A stretch of DNA of 64,000 nt. Source: Clostridia bacterium. Lineage in GTDB: Bacteria; Bacillota; Clostridia; Oscillospirales; CAG-272. Below are positions 1-7,665 of the stretch, piece after piece. Below the pieces are notes generated by a model. The model was not told the DNA's origin, did not search any database, and saw only the letters and a list, made by a program, of their open reading frames with translations. The stretch's first letter is position 1. Each line of letters begins with the position of its first letter. Where the stretch lies: NCBI GenBank assembly GCA_017502875.1, contig JAFVUF010000012.1, positions 62,001 through 126,000 of the forward strand, in the 5' to 3' direction. Made by a program: the position numbers and the translations under genes.

Positions 1-639
1 CACTTAAATGTTAAGATTGGCGCGACTCACGCAGGCATAACCGTCGGCGAGGACGGCGCGACACACCAGTGTAATGAGGATATCGCTCTTATGCGAACCA
101 TACCGGGAATGACGGTTATCTGTCCGGCTGACGCCGTTTCCGCCCGCGCGGCAGTCGAGGCGGCGATTCTGCATAATGGACCGGTTTATATGCGTTTCGG
201 ACGCGCGCCTGTGCCGATAATATACGGCGATAATTATAAGTTCGAGCTTGGTAAGGGAACGGTTCTTGCGGACGGTAAGGATGTTACCGTAGTCGCTACG
301 GGAATTACCGTGTTTATGGCTCTGCAGGCAAGAGAAAAGCTCGTAGCAGAAGGCATTGACGCAGCGGTTATCGACATTTCCACTATCAAGCCTATCGACG
401 AGGAGCTTCTCGTTAAGTACGCGAAGAAGACCGGAAAAATAGTTACCTGCGAGGAGCATAGCGTTATCGGAGGACTCGGCGGCGCGGTAAGCGAGGTGCT
501 TTCAGAAAAGTGCCCTACCAAAATCAAGAGAGTCGGTATAAACGATACATACGGCTCGTCCGGTAAAGCCTTTGAGGTCGCCGCGCATTACGGCATCTCC
601 GCCGAGCATATATACAACGCTGTAAAAGGCATAGTGTGA
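1..639 (+). CDS. Transketolase, C-terminal subunit (5' truncated)
   Basis: The reading frame is open from the first base, so the gene starts upstream of the window; 212 codons are visible. The signature GEDGATHQ (visible residues 16-23), followed by ALMR and the pyrimidine-domain stretch MRFGR, marks the C-terminal half of a split transketolase. The C-terminal transketolase domain follows up to the stop. Known role: transfer of two-carbon ketol units in the non-oxidative pentose phosphate pathway, as a heteromer with an N-terminal thiamine-diphosphate subunit, which is probably encoded just upstream. A hairpin related to repeat family A begins four bases after the stop. The main alternative is a 1-deoxyxylulose-5-phosphate synthase C-terminal half, but the small split size favours transketolase. 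Confidence 0.9.
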   Translation, partial: HLNVKIGATHAGITVGEDGATHQCNEDIALMRTIPGMTVICPADAVSARAAVEAAILHNGPVYMRFGRAPVPIIYGDNYKFELGKGTVLADGKDVTVVATGITVFMALQAREKLVAEGIDAAVIDISTIKPIDEELLVKYAKKTGKIVTCEEHSVIGGLGGAVSEVLSEKCPTKIKRVGINDTYGSSGKAFEVAAHYGISAEHIYNAVKGIV

Positions 640-642
640 TTT

Positions 643-663
643 GAGATACGCGCGTATTTTCTC
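643..663 (+). repeat. Minimal family A-like inverted repeat after the transketolase stop
   Basis: GAGATACGCG runs directly into CGTATTTTCTC, forming a collapsed inverted repeat. The same GAGATACGCGC string occurs, in gene-sense orientation, right after the aroC stop, where it is the outer edge of a full family A element. I read this as an element lacking its inner hairpins. It could also act as a weak terminator, because TTTTCTCTTTT follows. Confidence 0.4.
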
Positions 664-739
664 TTTTACGAAACACAAATCCACATCGTAAAACCCCATA
701 CATCATTAAAATTAACAATTTAATCGCAAGATTCCGTTG

Positions 740-856
740 TTTTTGAGAAATCTACGAAAGCCTATATAACCGCTGCCCGTATAAAAATACGGGGAAGCGG
801 TTATACAAAAGTTTTGCGGAGCTTTTTCAAAAGCGACCGTAATCCTTTTGAAAACA
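740..856 (+). repeat. Family A structured repeat, copy A1
   Basis: The copy contains hairpin 1 (765-805, arms TATAACCGCT and AGCGGTTATA). The shared block GTTTTGCGGAGC follows, then hairpin 2 (821-834, GCTTTTTCAAAAGC) and the right edge GCGACCGTAATCCTTTT. The outer flanks TTTTTGAGAAATCTACG and GTAATCCTTTTGAAAA are partly complementary, so a three-way junction is possible. The right edge abuts the ATG chosen for mnmM. Related copies are at 20546-20684, 24234-24345 and 29556-29700. Confidence 0.7.
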
Positions 857-1410
857 TGGTAGATTTAATAGCACTTGAAAAAGAATTTCTTTCATCCCAT
901 ATAAAAGAAGGCGGCGTCGCGGTTGACTTCACGATGGGCAACGGACACGACACCGCGTGGCTATCAAAGGCAGTCGGAGAAAACGGCAGAGTGTACGCCT
1001 TCGACGTACAGGAAAAGGCGCTCGAAAGCACCCGCGAGACGTTAAAAGCGGAAAACTGCCCTGACAACTGCTCGCTGATTTTAGACAGCCATTCAAACGT
1101 ACTTGACTACGTTAAAGAGAAAATTTGCGTAGGGGTTTTCAATCTCGGATATCTTCCGGGAAGCGGAAACAAGGCGCTCACCACACTTCGCCCGACCACA
1201 AAAAAGGCTGTCGAGGCGGCGATATCCCTGCTTGACAAGGACGCTATTATACTGATAGCCGTCTATCCCGGACACGAGGAGGGCAGGCTTGAAGGCGAAA
1301 TGCTTGACGAAATGCTGCAAGGCTATGACAGACGTAAGCTTTGTGTCTCCAAATTCAAGCTCGTCAATTCCCCCACGTCCCCCTTCTTCTTCGCTATCGA
1401 AAGCAAGTAG
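856..1410 (+). CDS. mnmM: MnmM/YtqB-like class I SAM-dependent tRNA methyltransferase
   Basis: The 184-residue product carries a Rossmann methyltransferase motif I (VDFTMGNGHDT, about residues 22-32), an acidic motif II region (YAFDVQ), the family block NLGYLPGS and the late motif YPGHEEG. Together these are typical of YtqB, shown in other bacteria to be MnmM, which methylates nm5(s2)U at the wobble position of certain tRNAs. The frame stays open to a TTG at 814, but that stretch lies inside repeat A1, so I start at ATG 856. Neither start has a good ribosome binding site. It sits between transketolase and asd with no obvious functional link. Length is close to the family norm of about 190. 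Confidence 0.8.
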   Translation: MVDLIALEKEFLSSHIKEGGVAVDFTMGNGHDTAWLSKAVGENGRVYAFDVQEKALESTRETLKAENCPDNCSLILDSHSNVLDYVKEKICVGVFNLGYLPGSGNKALTTLRPTTKKAVEAAISLLDKDAIILIAVYPGHEEGRLEGEMLDEMLQGYDRRKLCVSKFKLVNSPTSPFFFAIESK

Positions 1411-1429
1411 GCGTTTAGTCAAAAATCGA

Positions 1430-1462
1430 AGCGAGCTTTTCTTTCAAGAAAACGCTTGTTTT
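1430..1462 (+). terminator. Possible terminator after mnmM
   Basis: An imperfect stem with arms AGCG/CGCT and TTTTCTT/AAGAAAA is followed by TTGTTTTC. The hairpin also resembles hairpin 2 of repeat family A (GAGCTTTTC...AAGAAAACGC), so it may be a repeat remnant that serves as a terminator. Confidence 0.45.
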
Positions 1463-1509
1463 CACATACACTAATAATAAAAAACAAATCACATACAGGA
1501 GTAAACACT

Positions 1510-2595
1510 ATGGACAAGAAATTAAGAGTCGGCGTCATCGGCGCCACAGGAATGGTCGGTCAGCGTTTCCTTACGCTGCTTGACGGACACCCCTACTACG
1601 ACGTAACCTGCGTTGCGGCAAGCGCTCGCTCGGCGGGTAAGGCGTACGAGGAGGTCGTAGGCGAGAGATGGAAGCTTAAAGCTCCCATGCCCGAATACGT
1701 TAAGAAGATGATAATAGTTGACGCAAGCGAGGTCGAGAAGGTAGCTTCTCTGGTAGACTTCGTATTCTGCGCCGTCGATATGCCCAAGGACGCCATCAAG
1801 GCGCTTGAATATGAGTACGCCAAGGCGGAAACACCCGTTGTTTCCAACAACAGCGCTCACCGCTGGACACCCGACGTGCCTATGATGATTCCCGAGGTAA
1901 ACGCCGATCACGCCAAGGTCATTGAGGACCAGAAGAAGCGCCTCGGCACCAAGAGAGGCTTTATCGCCGTAAAGCCCAACTGCTCTATCCAGAGCTACGT
2001 TCCGCTTATCGCTCCGCTTATGGAGTTCGAGCCTACCGAGATAGTCGTCTCCACCTATCAGGCGATTTCGGGCGCGGGTAAGACCTTCAAGGAATTCCCC
2101 GAAATTCTTGACAACATCATTCCCTTCATCGGCGGCGAGGAGGAAAAGAGCGAGCAGGAGCCCCTTAAAGTCTGGGGTAAAATCGAAAACGGCGAGATAG
2201 TCAAGGCGTCCGCGCCCGTCATCTCGGCTCAGTGCTACCGCGTACCCGTAGCGGACGGACACACAGCGGCTGTATACGTAAACTTTAAGAAAAAGCCCAC
2301 CAAGGAGGAAATTCTTGATCGTTGGGCTAACTTCAAGGGACTTCCCCAGGAGCTTGAGCTTCCCCACGCCCCCAAGCAGTTCATCACCTACTTCGAGGAG
2401 GACAACTATCCTCAGGCTAATCTCCACAGAGATACTGAGGGCGGTATGGGCGTAACGGCAGGAAGACTCCGCGAGGACAATCTCTTTGATTGGAAGTTCG
2501 TCGGACTTTCTCACAACACCCTTCGCGGCGCGGCAGGCGGAGCTATGCTGACCGCTGAGCTTCTCACCAGACTTGGATATATCACTTCAAAATAA
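1510..2595 (+). CDS. asd: Aspartate-semialdehyde dehydrogenase, archaeal/fungal-type subgroup
   Basis: The 361-residue enzyme would reduce aspartyl phosphate to aspartate semialdehyde with NADPH, the branch point to lysine/diaminopimelate, threonine and methionine. Visible features are the N-terminal NADP-binding motif GVIGATGMVGQRF (about residues 8-20), the catalytic cysteine in KPNCSIQ (about residue 158), and the later substrate-binding region CYRVPVADGHT. The motif set fits the archaeal/fungal subgroup rather than the Proteobacterial one. ATG 1510 is chosen because AGGAG ends 9 bases upstream; the frame extends further upstream without support. The gene appears to be monocistronic, ending at a strong hairpin. 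Confidence 0.93.
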   Translation: MDKKLRVGVIGATGMVGQRFLTLLDGHPYYDVTCVAASARSAGKAYEEVVGERWKLKAPMPEYVKKMIIVDASEVEKVASLVDFVFCAVDMPKDAIKALEYEYAKAETPVVSNNSAHRWTPDVPMMIPEVNADHAKVIEDQKKRLGTKRGFIAVKPNCSIQSYVPLIAPLMEFEPTEIVVSTYQAISGAGKTFKEFPEILDNIIPFIGGEEEKSEQEPLKVWGKIENGEIVKASAPVISAQCYRVPVADGHTAAVYVNFKKKPTKEEILDRWANFKGLPQELELPHAPKQFITYFEEDNYPQANLHRDTEGGMGVTAGRLREDNLFDWKFVGLSHNTLRGAAGGAMLTAELLTRLGYITSK

Positions 2596-2670
2596 GGTCG
2601 GTAAGCATCGACAGGCAAATGGCGGCGCAGGCTGTGAACGCCGCTAATCTAAATCTTCTGAAAATAACAC

Positions 2671-2708
2671 AACGGGCTTTCTCAGTCGAGAAAGCCCGTT
2701 CTTTTTTT
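2671..2708 (+). terminator. Terminator between asd and dacF-like gene
   Basis: A perfect 13-bp stem (AACGGGCTTTCTC/GAGAAAGCCCGTT, 4-base loop) is followed by CTTTTTTT. It ends asd transcription. It also sits directly after the stop of the convergent carboxypeptidase gene and could work in both directions. Confidence 0.9.
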
Positions 2709-3855
2709 AATATAGCAGGTTCTTGAAAAGCCGTTCAAGTATTTGAAGATACGTAATACGCGGAATATCCTTTCCCGCCGTTATCGGCACCTCGGCTACG
2801 ACCTCGCCATTCAAGCGGTAAATCACCTTGCCAATCTCCTGCCCCTTAGCGACGGGCGCGGAAAGCGTTTCGGGGAGCGATATCTCCGCCTCGGTCTTAC
2901 CGAGATTCTGCTTTTCCACCACGGTCTTAAACTGACCGTACTCAATCGGAACGGAGCTTTCAATCGCACCCGTAACCGAGATTTCAGTCATTTCACCGCC
3001 GTCAAAGCACTCATATCCGTAATTTGCGAAGCCGTAATCGAGCAGCTTTTTCGCCACCTCGTTTCTGCTATCGCGGCTCTGCGCGCCCATGACCACGCAG
3101 ATAAGCTGCATACCGTCCCGCTTCGCGCTTGCGCTTATGCAGAATTTCGCCTTCGAGGTCGAGCCGGTCTTTAAGCCGTTTGCGCCGCTATAGAAACGGA
3201 TAAGGCGGTTAGTGTTGGTCAGACCGAATTCACCGCCCCGGATACTGTCCATCCAGATAGAAGAATATTCAAGTATTTTCGGGTGCTTCGTAATAAGCTC
3301 CGCACTCATAATAGCTATATCTCTTGCGCTTATGACGTGGTTAACGGTATCGTCGTCAAGACCGTTTGTGTTCTCAAATACTGTGTGCGTCATTCCAAGC
3401 TCACGGGCTCTTTCGTTCATACGGGCAACGAAGGCCTCCTCACTGCCGTAAACGTATTCCGCAAGCGCCACGCAAGCGTCGTTTGCCGAGCTTACCACAA
3501 CGCATTTAAGCAGCTCGTGCACGCTCATCTGCTCGCCCTCTTCTAAATAGACCTGCGAGCCGCCCATTTTCGCCGCGTAAGCGCTCACAGTTACGGTGTC
3601 GTCAAGAGTAATCTTTCCGCTGTCGATAGCCTCCATTACGAGAAGCATTGACATGACCTTTGTAACTGAAGCGGGGGGAAGGGGCAGATCGGCGTCCTTT
3701 TCGTAGAGGACGGCGCCTGTTTCAGCCTCTATTAAAATGAGAGACTTTGCGTCGCTCTCAATACTGACTGAGCGAGCGCTCTCTGCAGAGACGGAAACCG
3801 CAAAAACGGAGCAAAGCGCGAGCAAAACGGATAAAAATTTCAGAATAGCCTTCAT
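2707..3855 (-). CDS. D-alanyl-D-alanine carboxypeptidase, S11 family (DacB/DacF-like)
   Basis: This 382-residue secreted penicillin-binding protein trims the terminal D-Ala from peptidoglycan stem peptides. A signal peptide covers about residues 1-24 (hydrophobic core ending VSVSAES). The three active-site motifs are present: SVTK (SxxK, about residue 63), SAND (SxN, about 122) and KTGST (about 225). A C-terminal beta-rich domain ends in a basic, aromatic stretch that could act as a membrane anchor. Many clostridial homologues are sporulation-linked (DacF, DacB); the adjacent cluster of small proteins could hint at that here, but no regulatory sequence settles it. Confidence 0.92.
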   Translation of the reverse strand: MKAILKFLSVLLALCSVFAVSVSAESARSVSIESDAKSLILIEAETGAVLYEKDADLPLPPASVTKVMSMLLVMEAIDSGKITLDDTVTVSAYAAKMGGSQVYLEEGEQMSVHELLKCVVVSSANDACVALAEYVYGSEEAFVARMNERARELGMTHTVFENTNGLDDDTVNHVISARDIAIMSAELITKHPKILEYSSIWMDSIRGGEFGLTNTNRLIRFYSGANGLKTGSTSKAKFCISASAKRDGMQLICVVMGAQSRDSRNEVAKKLLDYGFANYGYECFDGGEMTEISVTGAIESSVPIEYGQFKTVVEKQNLGKTEAEISLPETLSAPVAKGQEIGKVIYRLNGEVVAEVPITAGKDIPRITYLQILERLFKNLLY

Positions 3856-3937
3856 ATCACCTATATTCCTTTCCGGAAGAGACAGCTTCCCGGCTTTCTG
3901 TCAATTCTATGCGAAAAGGAATTTTTTTATGACCGTT

Positions 3938-4360
3938 CTACGCCAAAATAAAACAAAGCGCGAGGATAAGGATATCGTCTCCGCCCTCGCACATCAAAAG
4001 CACGATGAGAGCGATAACAAAAAGCTCGTCATTTGAAAAGCTCCTCAAAAAGCCGCCTCTGTCCCTATTCTTGCCTCGCTTAACGTCCTCTCTGTCCGGC
4101 TCACAGCAAGCAGGCTCTGACTCAGCTTCAGACGGACACCGGTACACTTGCTCCTCGCAGCGCTCCTTGAGTACAGGAATTCTCACCGCGCGGAAACGGC
4201 GTTTAGGACGGATTTCGGCATTTTCCTCGGTTGCGGGCGCGTTCATTTCGCTCATCTCCACACTTTCGCATGCCGTTTCCTCCTCTATCGGCGGTATCGC
4301 GCTGTCCTCGGCGCACGGCTTTGGCGGCTCCTTTTTCATCTGATAGTTTCGGGTATACAA
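3938..4360 (-). CDS. Unrecognised 140-residue protein with hydrophobic C-terminus
   Basis: I do not recognise a named family. The N-terminal 60 residues are acidic and proline-rich, the middle is basic (KRGKNRDRGG), and the last 30 residues form a hydrophobic segment beginning DELFVIALIVLLMCEGGDD. Similar short DD/EG-punctuated leucine-rich tails occur in small clostridial proteins often found near sporulation genes (recollection, not tested). The TTG start at 4360 has a purine-rich GGGGGG stretch 5 bases upstream; ATG 4339 is the alternative. It lies 15 bp after the next small gene in what looks like a four-gene minus-strand run. Confidence 0.6.
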   Translation of the reverse strand: MYTRNYQMKKEPPKPCAEDSAIPPIEEETACESVEMSEMNAPATEENAEIRPKRRFRAVRIPVLKERCEEQVYRCPSEAESEPACCEPDREDVKRGKNRDRGGFLRSFSNDELFVIALIVLLMCEGGDDILILALCFILA

Positions 4361-4374
4361 GCTATCCCCCCTTT

Positions 4375-4803
4375 CTATTTACCGTCAAGAAGCGAGCCAA
4401 GCGACCCAAGCTCCGCAAGCCTGAGCAGCCGTATTACGGTTTCAAGCCTCTGCCTGCGCTCCTCGCCGAGATACGGACGCACGGCGCTAAGCAAAAGTAT
4501 TCGGTTTTTTATCTCCTCCTGCGTTCCGAACACCTTGCCTAAGCTTAAATTCGAGCCTGTGTTTTCTCCGACGTCCTTTTTTGGCGAAGCAGAGCCGCCG
4601 AGCAAGCCCATAATAGCCGAAAGCGCGTCGGCGCCCTGCGTGTCAGTAGCCCTTGGCGGCGGAGCTTCACGCTTGACGGAAGCGGCTCCCATCGAACCCA
4701 TAAGCCCCGATAACGCCGAAAGCGCCGCGGGATTTTCACTTAGCTTCGCTATCAACGGCATAAGCTCGGCTATGTTTAAATTTCCTAAATTATCCATATC
4801 CAC
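4375..4803 (-). CDS. Unrecognised 142-residue Leu/Ala/Gly-rich protein
   Basis: The product has a helix-prone N-terminal half with repeated LSALSG/LMGSMG-type turns, a low-complexity centre, and a C-terminal block of the form LLSAVRPYLGEERRQRLETV followed by a leucine-rich helix. I recall similar 'xRPYLxxxRxxRLxxxIxLLRL' C-termini in unnamed clostridial proteins that sit beside small hydrophobic ones, but cannot assign a function. The frame starts at GTG 4803; ATG 4797 is an equally good start behind a GGGGCGGGG stretch. It is 12 bp downstream of the 81-residue gene, suggesting co-transcription. Confidence 0.6.
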   Translation of the reverse strand: MDMDNLGNLNIAELMPLIAKLSENPAALSALSGLMGSMGAASVKREAPPPRATDTQGADALSAIMGLLGGSASPKKDVGENTGSNLSLGKVFGTQEEIKNRILLLSAVRPYLGEERRQRLETVIRLLRLAELGSLGSLLDGK

Positions 4804-4815
4804 CCCGCCCCTTTA

Positions 4816-5061
4816 CTACTTGCCGCCCCCGATTTGCCTTAGCGTATCATTTATGTCCCGCGATCCGAGAGAGGCGAGCAAATCTGATATCTGCCTGTCG
4901 CTCAGCGCCGCTATCATTCGTCGAAGTCTGGGGATATCCGAGGTAAGCTGCTCCGCTTTTCTTCTGTCAACACCGGCGGCTGCGCAAGCGGAGTTTATCA
5001 GCCTATAAAGCTCTATATCCGACATACCGACAAGCCTGTCTTTTATACTCATGTCCGACAT
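4816..5061 (-). CDS. Unrecognised 81-residue helical protein
   Basis: A small soluble, probably all-helical protein. Charged and leucine/isoleucine positions alternate (MSDIELYRLINSA, then DIPRLRRMIAALSDRQISDL), with a glycine-rich C-terminus. No signal peptide or membrane segment is present. The ATG at 5061 is preceded by GGAG within AAAGGAGAAGA at suitable distance. It appears to be the first of three closely spaced minus-strand genes (gaps of 12 and 15 bp). No family assigned. Confidence 0.6.
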   Translation of the reverse strand: MSDMSIKDRLVGMSDIELYRLINSACAAAGVDRRKAEQLTSDIPRLRRMIAALSDRQISDLLASLGSRDINDTLRQIGGGK

Positions 5062-5133
5062 TCATTCTTCTCCTTTACAAAGCGTTCACTAAAAATTATA
5101 TGCTGAGAGATATGAAAGGTGCGGAGGAAAGTA

Positions 5134-5175
5134 AACAAAAAACGGGCGCGCCCGATTTCGACCTGACACGCCCGT
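5134..5175 (-). terminator. Terminator of the 45-residue gene
   Basis: Read on the minus strand, ACGGGCG pairs with CGCCCGT (positions 5169-5175 and 5142-5148) and is followed by TTTTTTG. The hairpin lies 45 bp after the stop of the small Cys-rich gene, separating it from the next small gene. Confidence 0.8.
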
Positions 5176-5219
5176 ACATTTATTATTCCTTAGCGTTAAA
5201 CGTCCGAGCTTATCCTCGC

Positions 5220-5357
5220 TCAATCGCCGCAGCCGCAGCCACAGCCGCAGGAGCCGTATCCGGCGCCGCAGCCGTTGTTACAGCTGAGAAGGAAGAGCGC
5301 GAAGATAACTAACCAGAGGAACTTGCTATCCTCGAAGATCTGACATAAGCATCCCAT
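5220..5357 (-). CDS. 45-residue Cys/Gly-rich membrane peptide
   Basis: The peptide has a short N-terminus (MGCLCQIFED), one hydrophobic segment (about residues 12-25) and a Cys/Gly tail of alternating GC units ending in D. Start choice: ATG 5357 sits 8 bases behind an excellent AAAGGAGG. The longer frame to 5465 lacks such a site, so I reject the 81-residue version. The architecture resembles small spore-associated peptides of Firmicutes (YjcZ-like), but this is analogy only. It is followed by its own terminator. Confidence 0.7.
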   Translation of the reverse strand: MGCLCQIFEDSKFLWLVIFALFLLSCNNGCGAGYGSCGCGCGCGD

Positions 5358-5526
5358 TTTGTGTTTCCTCCTTTCATATTCCTCGGACGGCGAGCAGAAT
5401 TCGTCTTGCCCGCTCCGCTTTCCGCCCTGTGCTAACATTCTATGTCGTAAAGACACTTTTGCCATTGAAGCATAGCGCCCGTAAAAGTGAATATTGAAAA
5501 GAAAACGGAAAAATCTAAAAAAACCG

Positions 5527-5555
5527 TTGACACGGAGATAAAAAAGAGATATAAT
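5527..5555 (+). promoter_or_regulatory. Consensus SigA-type promoter of typA
   Basis: TTGACA (5527-5532), a 17-base spacer and TATAAT (5550-5555) match the housekeeping consensus exactly. It lies about 50 bp upstream of the typA start. Confidence 0.88.
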
Positions 5556-5603
5556 TAATAAATAAAATTATTTTGAATTTCTCGCAAAGGAAGTACAAGC
5601 TAA

Positions 5604-7433
5604 ATGATAAGAGAAGACCTCAGAAATATCGCTATAATCGCCCACGTTGACCACGGAAAGACCACCCTTGTAGACGAAATGTTAAAGCAGGGCGGCGCAT
5701 ACAGGGAAAACCAGGCGACCTCGGAGCGAGTAATGGATAGCGGAGATATTGAAAAGGAGCGAGGCATAACAATTCTCGCCAAAAACACTTCTATTCATTA
5801 TAATGACGTCAAGATAAACATTATCGACACACCCGGACACGCGGATTTCGGAGGAGAGGTCGAGCGTATTCTCAAAATGGTAAACGGAGTTCTGCTTCTC
5901 GTGGACGCGGCGGAGGGCCCTATGCCCCAGACACGCTTCGTTCTTGAAAGAGCTCTTGAGCTCGGACACAGAGTTATAGTGGTCATCAATAAGATAGATC
6001 GCCCCGACGCCCGTCTTGACGAGGTTCAGGACGAGGTTCTTGAGCTTCTTATGGAGCTTGACGCAACCGATGAACAGCTCGACAGCCCCATGGTTTTCTG
6101 CTCCGGACGCGCGGGAACCGCTTCCCTTTCCGCCGATACGCAGGGAAAAGACCTTGTCCCGCTTTTTGAAAAGATAATTGACTATATCCCCGCCCCGGAG
6201 GGCGAGCCCGACGAGCCACTCCAGCTTCTCGTCTCCTCTATCGACTATAACGACTTTGTAGGAAGAATAGGTATAGGCAGAATCGAGCGCGGAACCATAA
6301 GGCAGAATCAGGACGTTTTAATAACCAACTATCACGATTCCGAGGGTGCTCCCGTAAGAACGAGAATAGTCTCGCTTTATCAGTTCGAGGCGCTCCGCCG
6401 CGAGCCATGCGAGACCGCTAAGGTAGGCGATATCGTCTGCTTCTCAGGCGCTGAGAATATCACGATAGGCGATACTATCTGCGCGCCCGCAGACCCCACT
6501 CCCCTTCCCTTTGTCAAGATAAGCGAGCCTGTCATGGAGGTTACCGTCTCCGTAAACGACGGCCCCTTCGCGGGCAGAGAGGGTAAGCTCGTTACCTCGC
6601 GTCAGATACGCCAAAGACTTTACCGCGAAACCCTTAAAGACGTTTCACTTCGCGTAAGAGACGGCGAGACCGCCGACAGCTTCCTCGTGGCGGGACGCGG
6701 AGAAATGCACCTCTCGGTTCTTATCGAAACCATGCGCCGCGAGGGCTATGAGCTGCTTGTTTCCGCGCCCAGAGTACTGTATAAAACCGACGAAAACGGA
6801 GCTAAGACCGAACCCGCGGAGCGAGTTATCATCGACGTTCCCGAAACCTCGCAGGGCGCTGTCATGGAAAAGCTCGGAAGCAGAAAGGGTACTCTTATCG
6901 ACATGCGCTTAAACGGTAACCGTATGCGTATCGAGTATATCGTACCCGCGCGCTGCCTTTTCGGTTACAGAAGCGAATTCCTCACCGATACCAGAGGCGA
7001 GGGTATCCTGAGCAGTATATTCGAAGGGTACATTCCGTATCAGGGAGAGATTACAACTCGGTTTACGGGTTCGCTCGTCGCGTTCAGCGAGGGCGAGGCA
7101 ACATCCTACGCGCTTTACAGAGCGCAGGACAGAGGAGATCTGTTTATTACTGTAGGCGCGAAGGTCTACGAGGGTATGATAATCGGAGAAAACCCAAAGC
7201 CGGGTAACATAGAGCTTAACGTCTGCGAGCAGAAGCACCTGACCTCAATTCGCTCGTCGGGCGCTGACGAAAAGCTTATTCTGACGCCCCCAAGAGATAT
7301 GAGTCTGGAAAAGGCTATTGAATTTATCGCCGCCGACGAGCTGGTCGAGGTAACTCCTCTTAACATACGTCTGCGTAAGCGAATACTTGATACCCAGCTC
7401 CGTAAAAAAGCCGAGGCAAAGCTTAGGAAATAA
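5604..7433 (+). CDS. typA: Translational GTPase TypA/BipA
   Basis: The 609-residue product matches the usual family length of about 610. GTPase motifs are clear: G1 AHVDHGKT (residues 13-20), the switch I region with RGITI, G3 DTPGH and G4 NKID. EF-G-like domains II, III and V follow, then the BipA-specific C-terminal domain. TypA binds the ribosome at the EF-G site and supports assembly and growth under stress or cold. GGAAG lies upstream of the ATG. It has its own consensus promoter and terminator, so is probably a single-gene unit. Confidence 0.97.
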   Translation: MIREDLRNIAIIAHVDHGKTTLVDEMLKQGGAYRENQATSERVMDSGDIEKERGITILAKNTSIHYNDVKINIIDTPGHADFGGEVERILKMVNGVLLLVDAAEGPMPQTRFVLERALELGHRVIVVINKIDRPDARLDEVQDEVLELLMELDATDEQLDSPMVFCSGRAGTASLSADTQGKDLVPLFEKIIDYIPAPEGEPDEPLQLLVSSIDYNDFVGRIGIGRIERGTIRQNQDVLITNYHDSEGAPVRTRIVSLYQFEALRREPCETAKVGDIVCFSGAENITIGDTICAPADPTPLPFVKISEPVMEVTVSVNDGPFAGREGKLVTSRQIRQRLYRETLKDVSLRVRDGETADSFLVAGRGEMHLSVLIETMRREGYELLVSAPRVLYKTDENGAKTEPAERVIIDVPETSQGAVMEKLGSRKGTLIDMRLNGNRMRIEYIVPARCLFGYRSEFLTDTRGEGILSSIFEGYIPYQGEITTRFTGSLVAFSEGEATSYALYRAQDRGDLFITVGAKVYEGMIIGENPKPGNIELNVCEQKHLTSIRSSGADEKLILTPPRDMSLEKAIEFIAADELVEVTPLNIRLRKRILDTQLRKKAEAKLRK

Positions 7434-7459
7434 GCTATAAACCGTTTCATCGCACCCGT

Positions 7460-7492
7460 AACCGCCGAAAAGCAATTTTTCGGCGGTTTTTT
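7460..7492 (+). terminator. Terminator after typA
   Basis: The stem AACCGCCGAAAA/TTTTTCGGCGGTT has a five-base loop and runs into TTTTTTAA. It lies 26 bp after the typA stop. Confidence 0.9.
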
Positions 7493-7547
7493 AATAGCAA
7501 TTTTTGTCTTAAAAAGTGTAAATAAATTTATTTTTTATAAATAGCAC

Positions 7548-7576
7548 TTGACAATTCCGCCAATTCAGTATAAAAT
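7548..7576 (+). promoter_or_regulatory. SigA-type promoter of rny
   Basis: TTGACA (7548-7553), a 17-base spacer and TAAAAT (7571-7576). The predicted leader to the rny ATG is roughly 80 bases and AT-rich. Confidence 0.75.
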
Positions 7577-7665
7577 ATAAGTTGTGTAATTGTAAAGTCA
7601 ACTATTTTATAAATATTTATTTGATTTTTGCATATAAACATAATCTTAAATTTCGGAGGACACTT

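Noticed and set aside
1456-1509. Longer asd start
   Set aside because: No binding site upstream; AGGAG before ATG 1510 gives the family's normal N-terminus.
5358-5465. N-terminal extension of the 45-residue Cys/Gly peptide
   Set aside because: An AAAGGAGG site 8 bases before ATG 5357 marks the real start; the extension has no binding site.
7582-7665. Longer rny reading frame from ATG 7582
   Set aside because: It overlaps the promoter-proximal region, lacks a ribosome binding site, and would bury the membrane anchor; ATG 7666 follows CGGAGGA.
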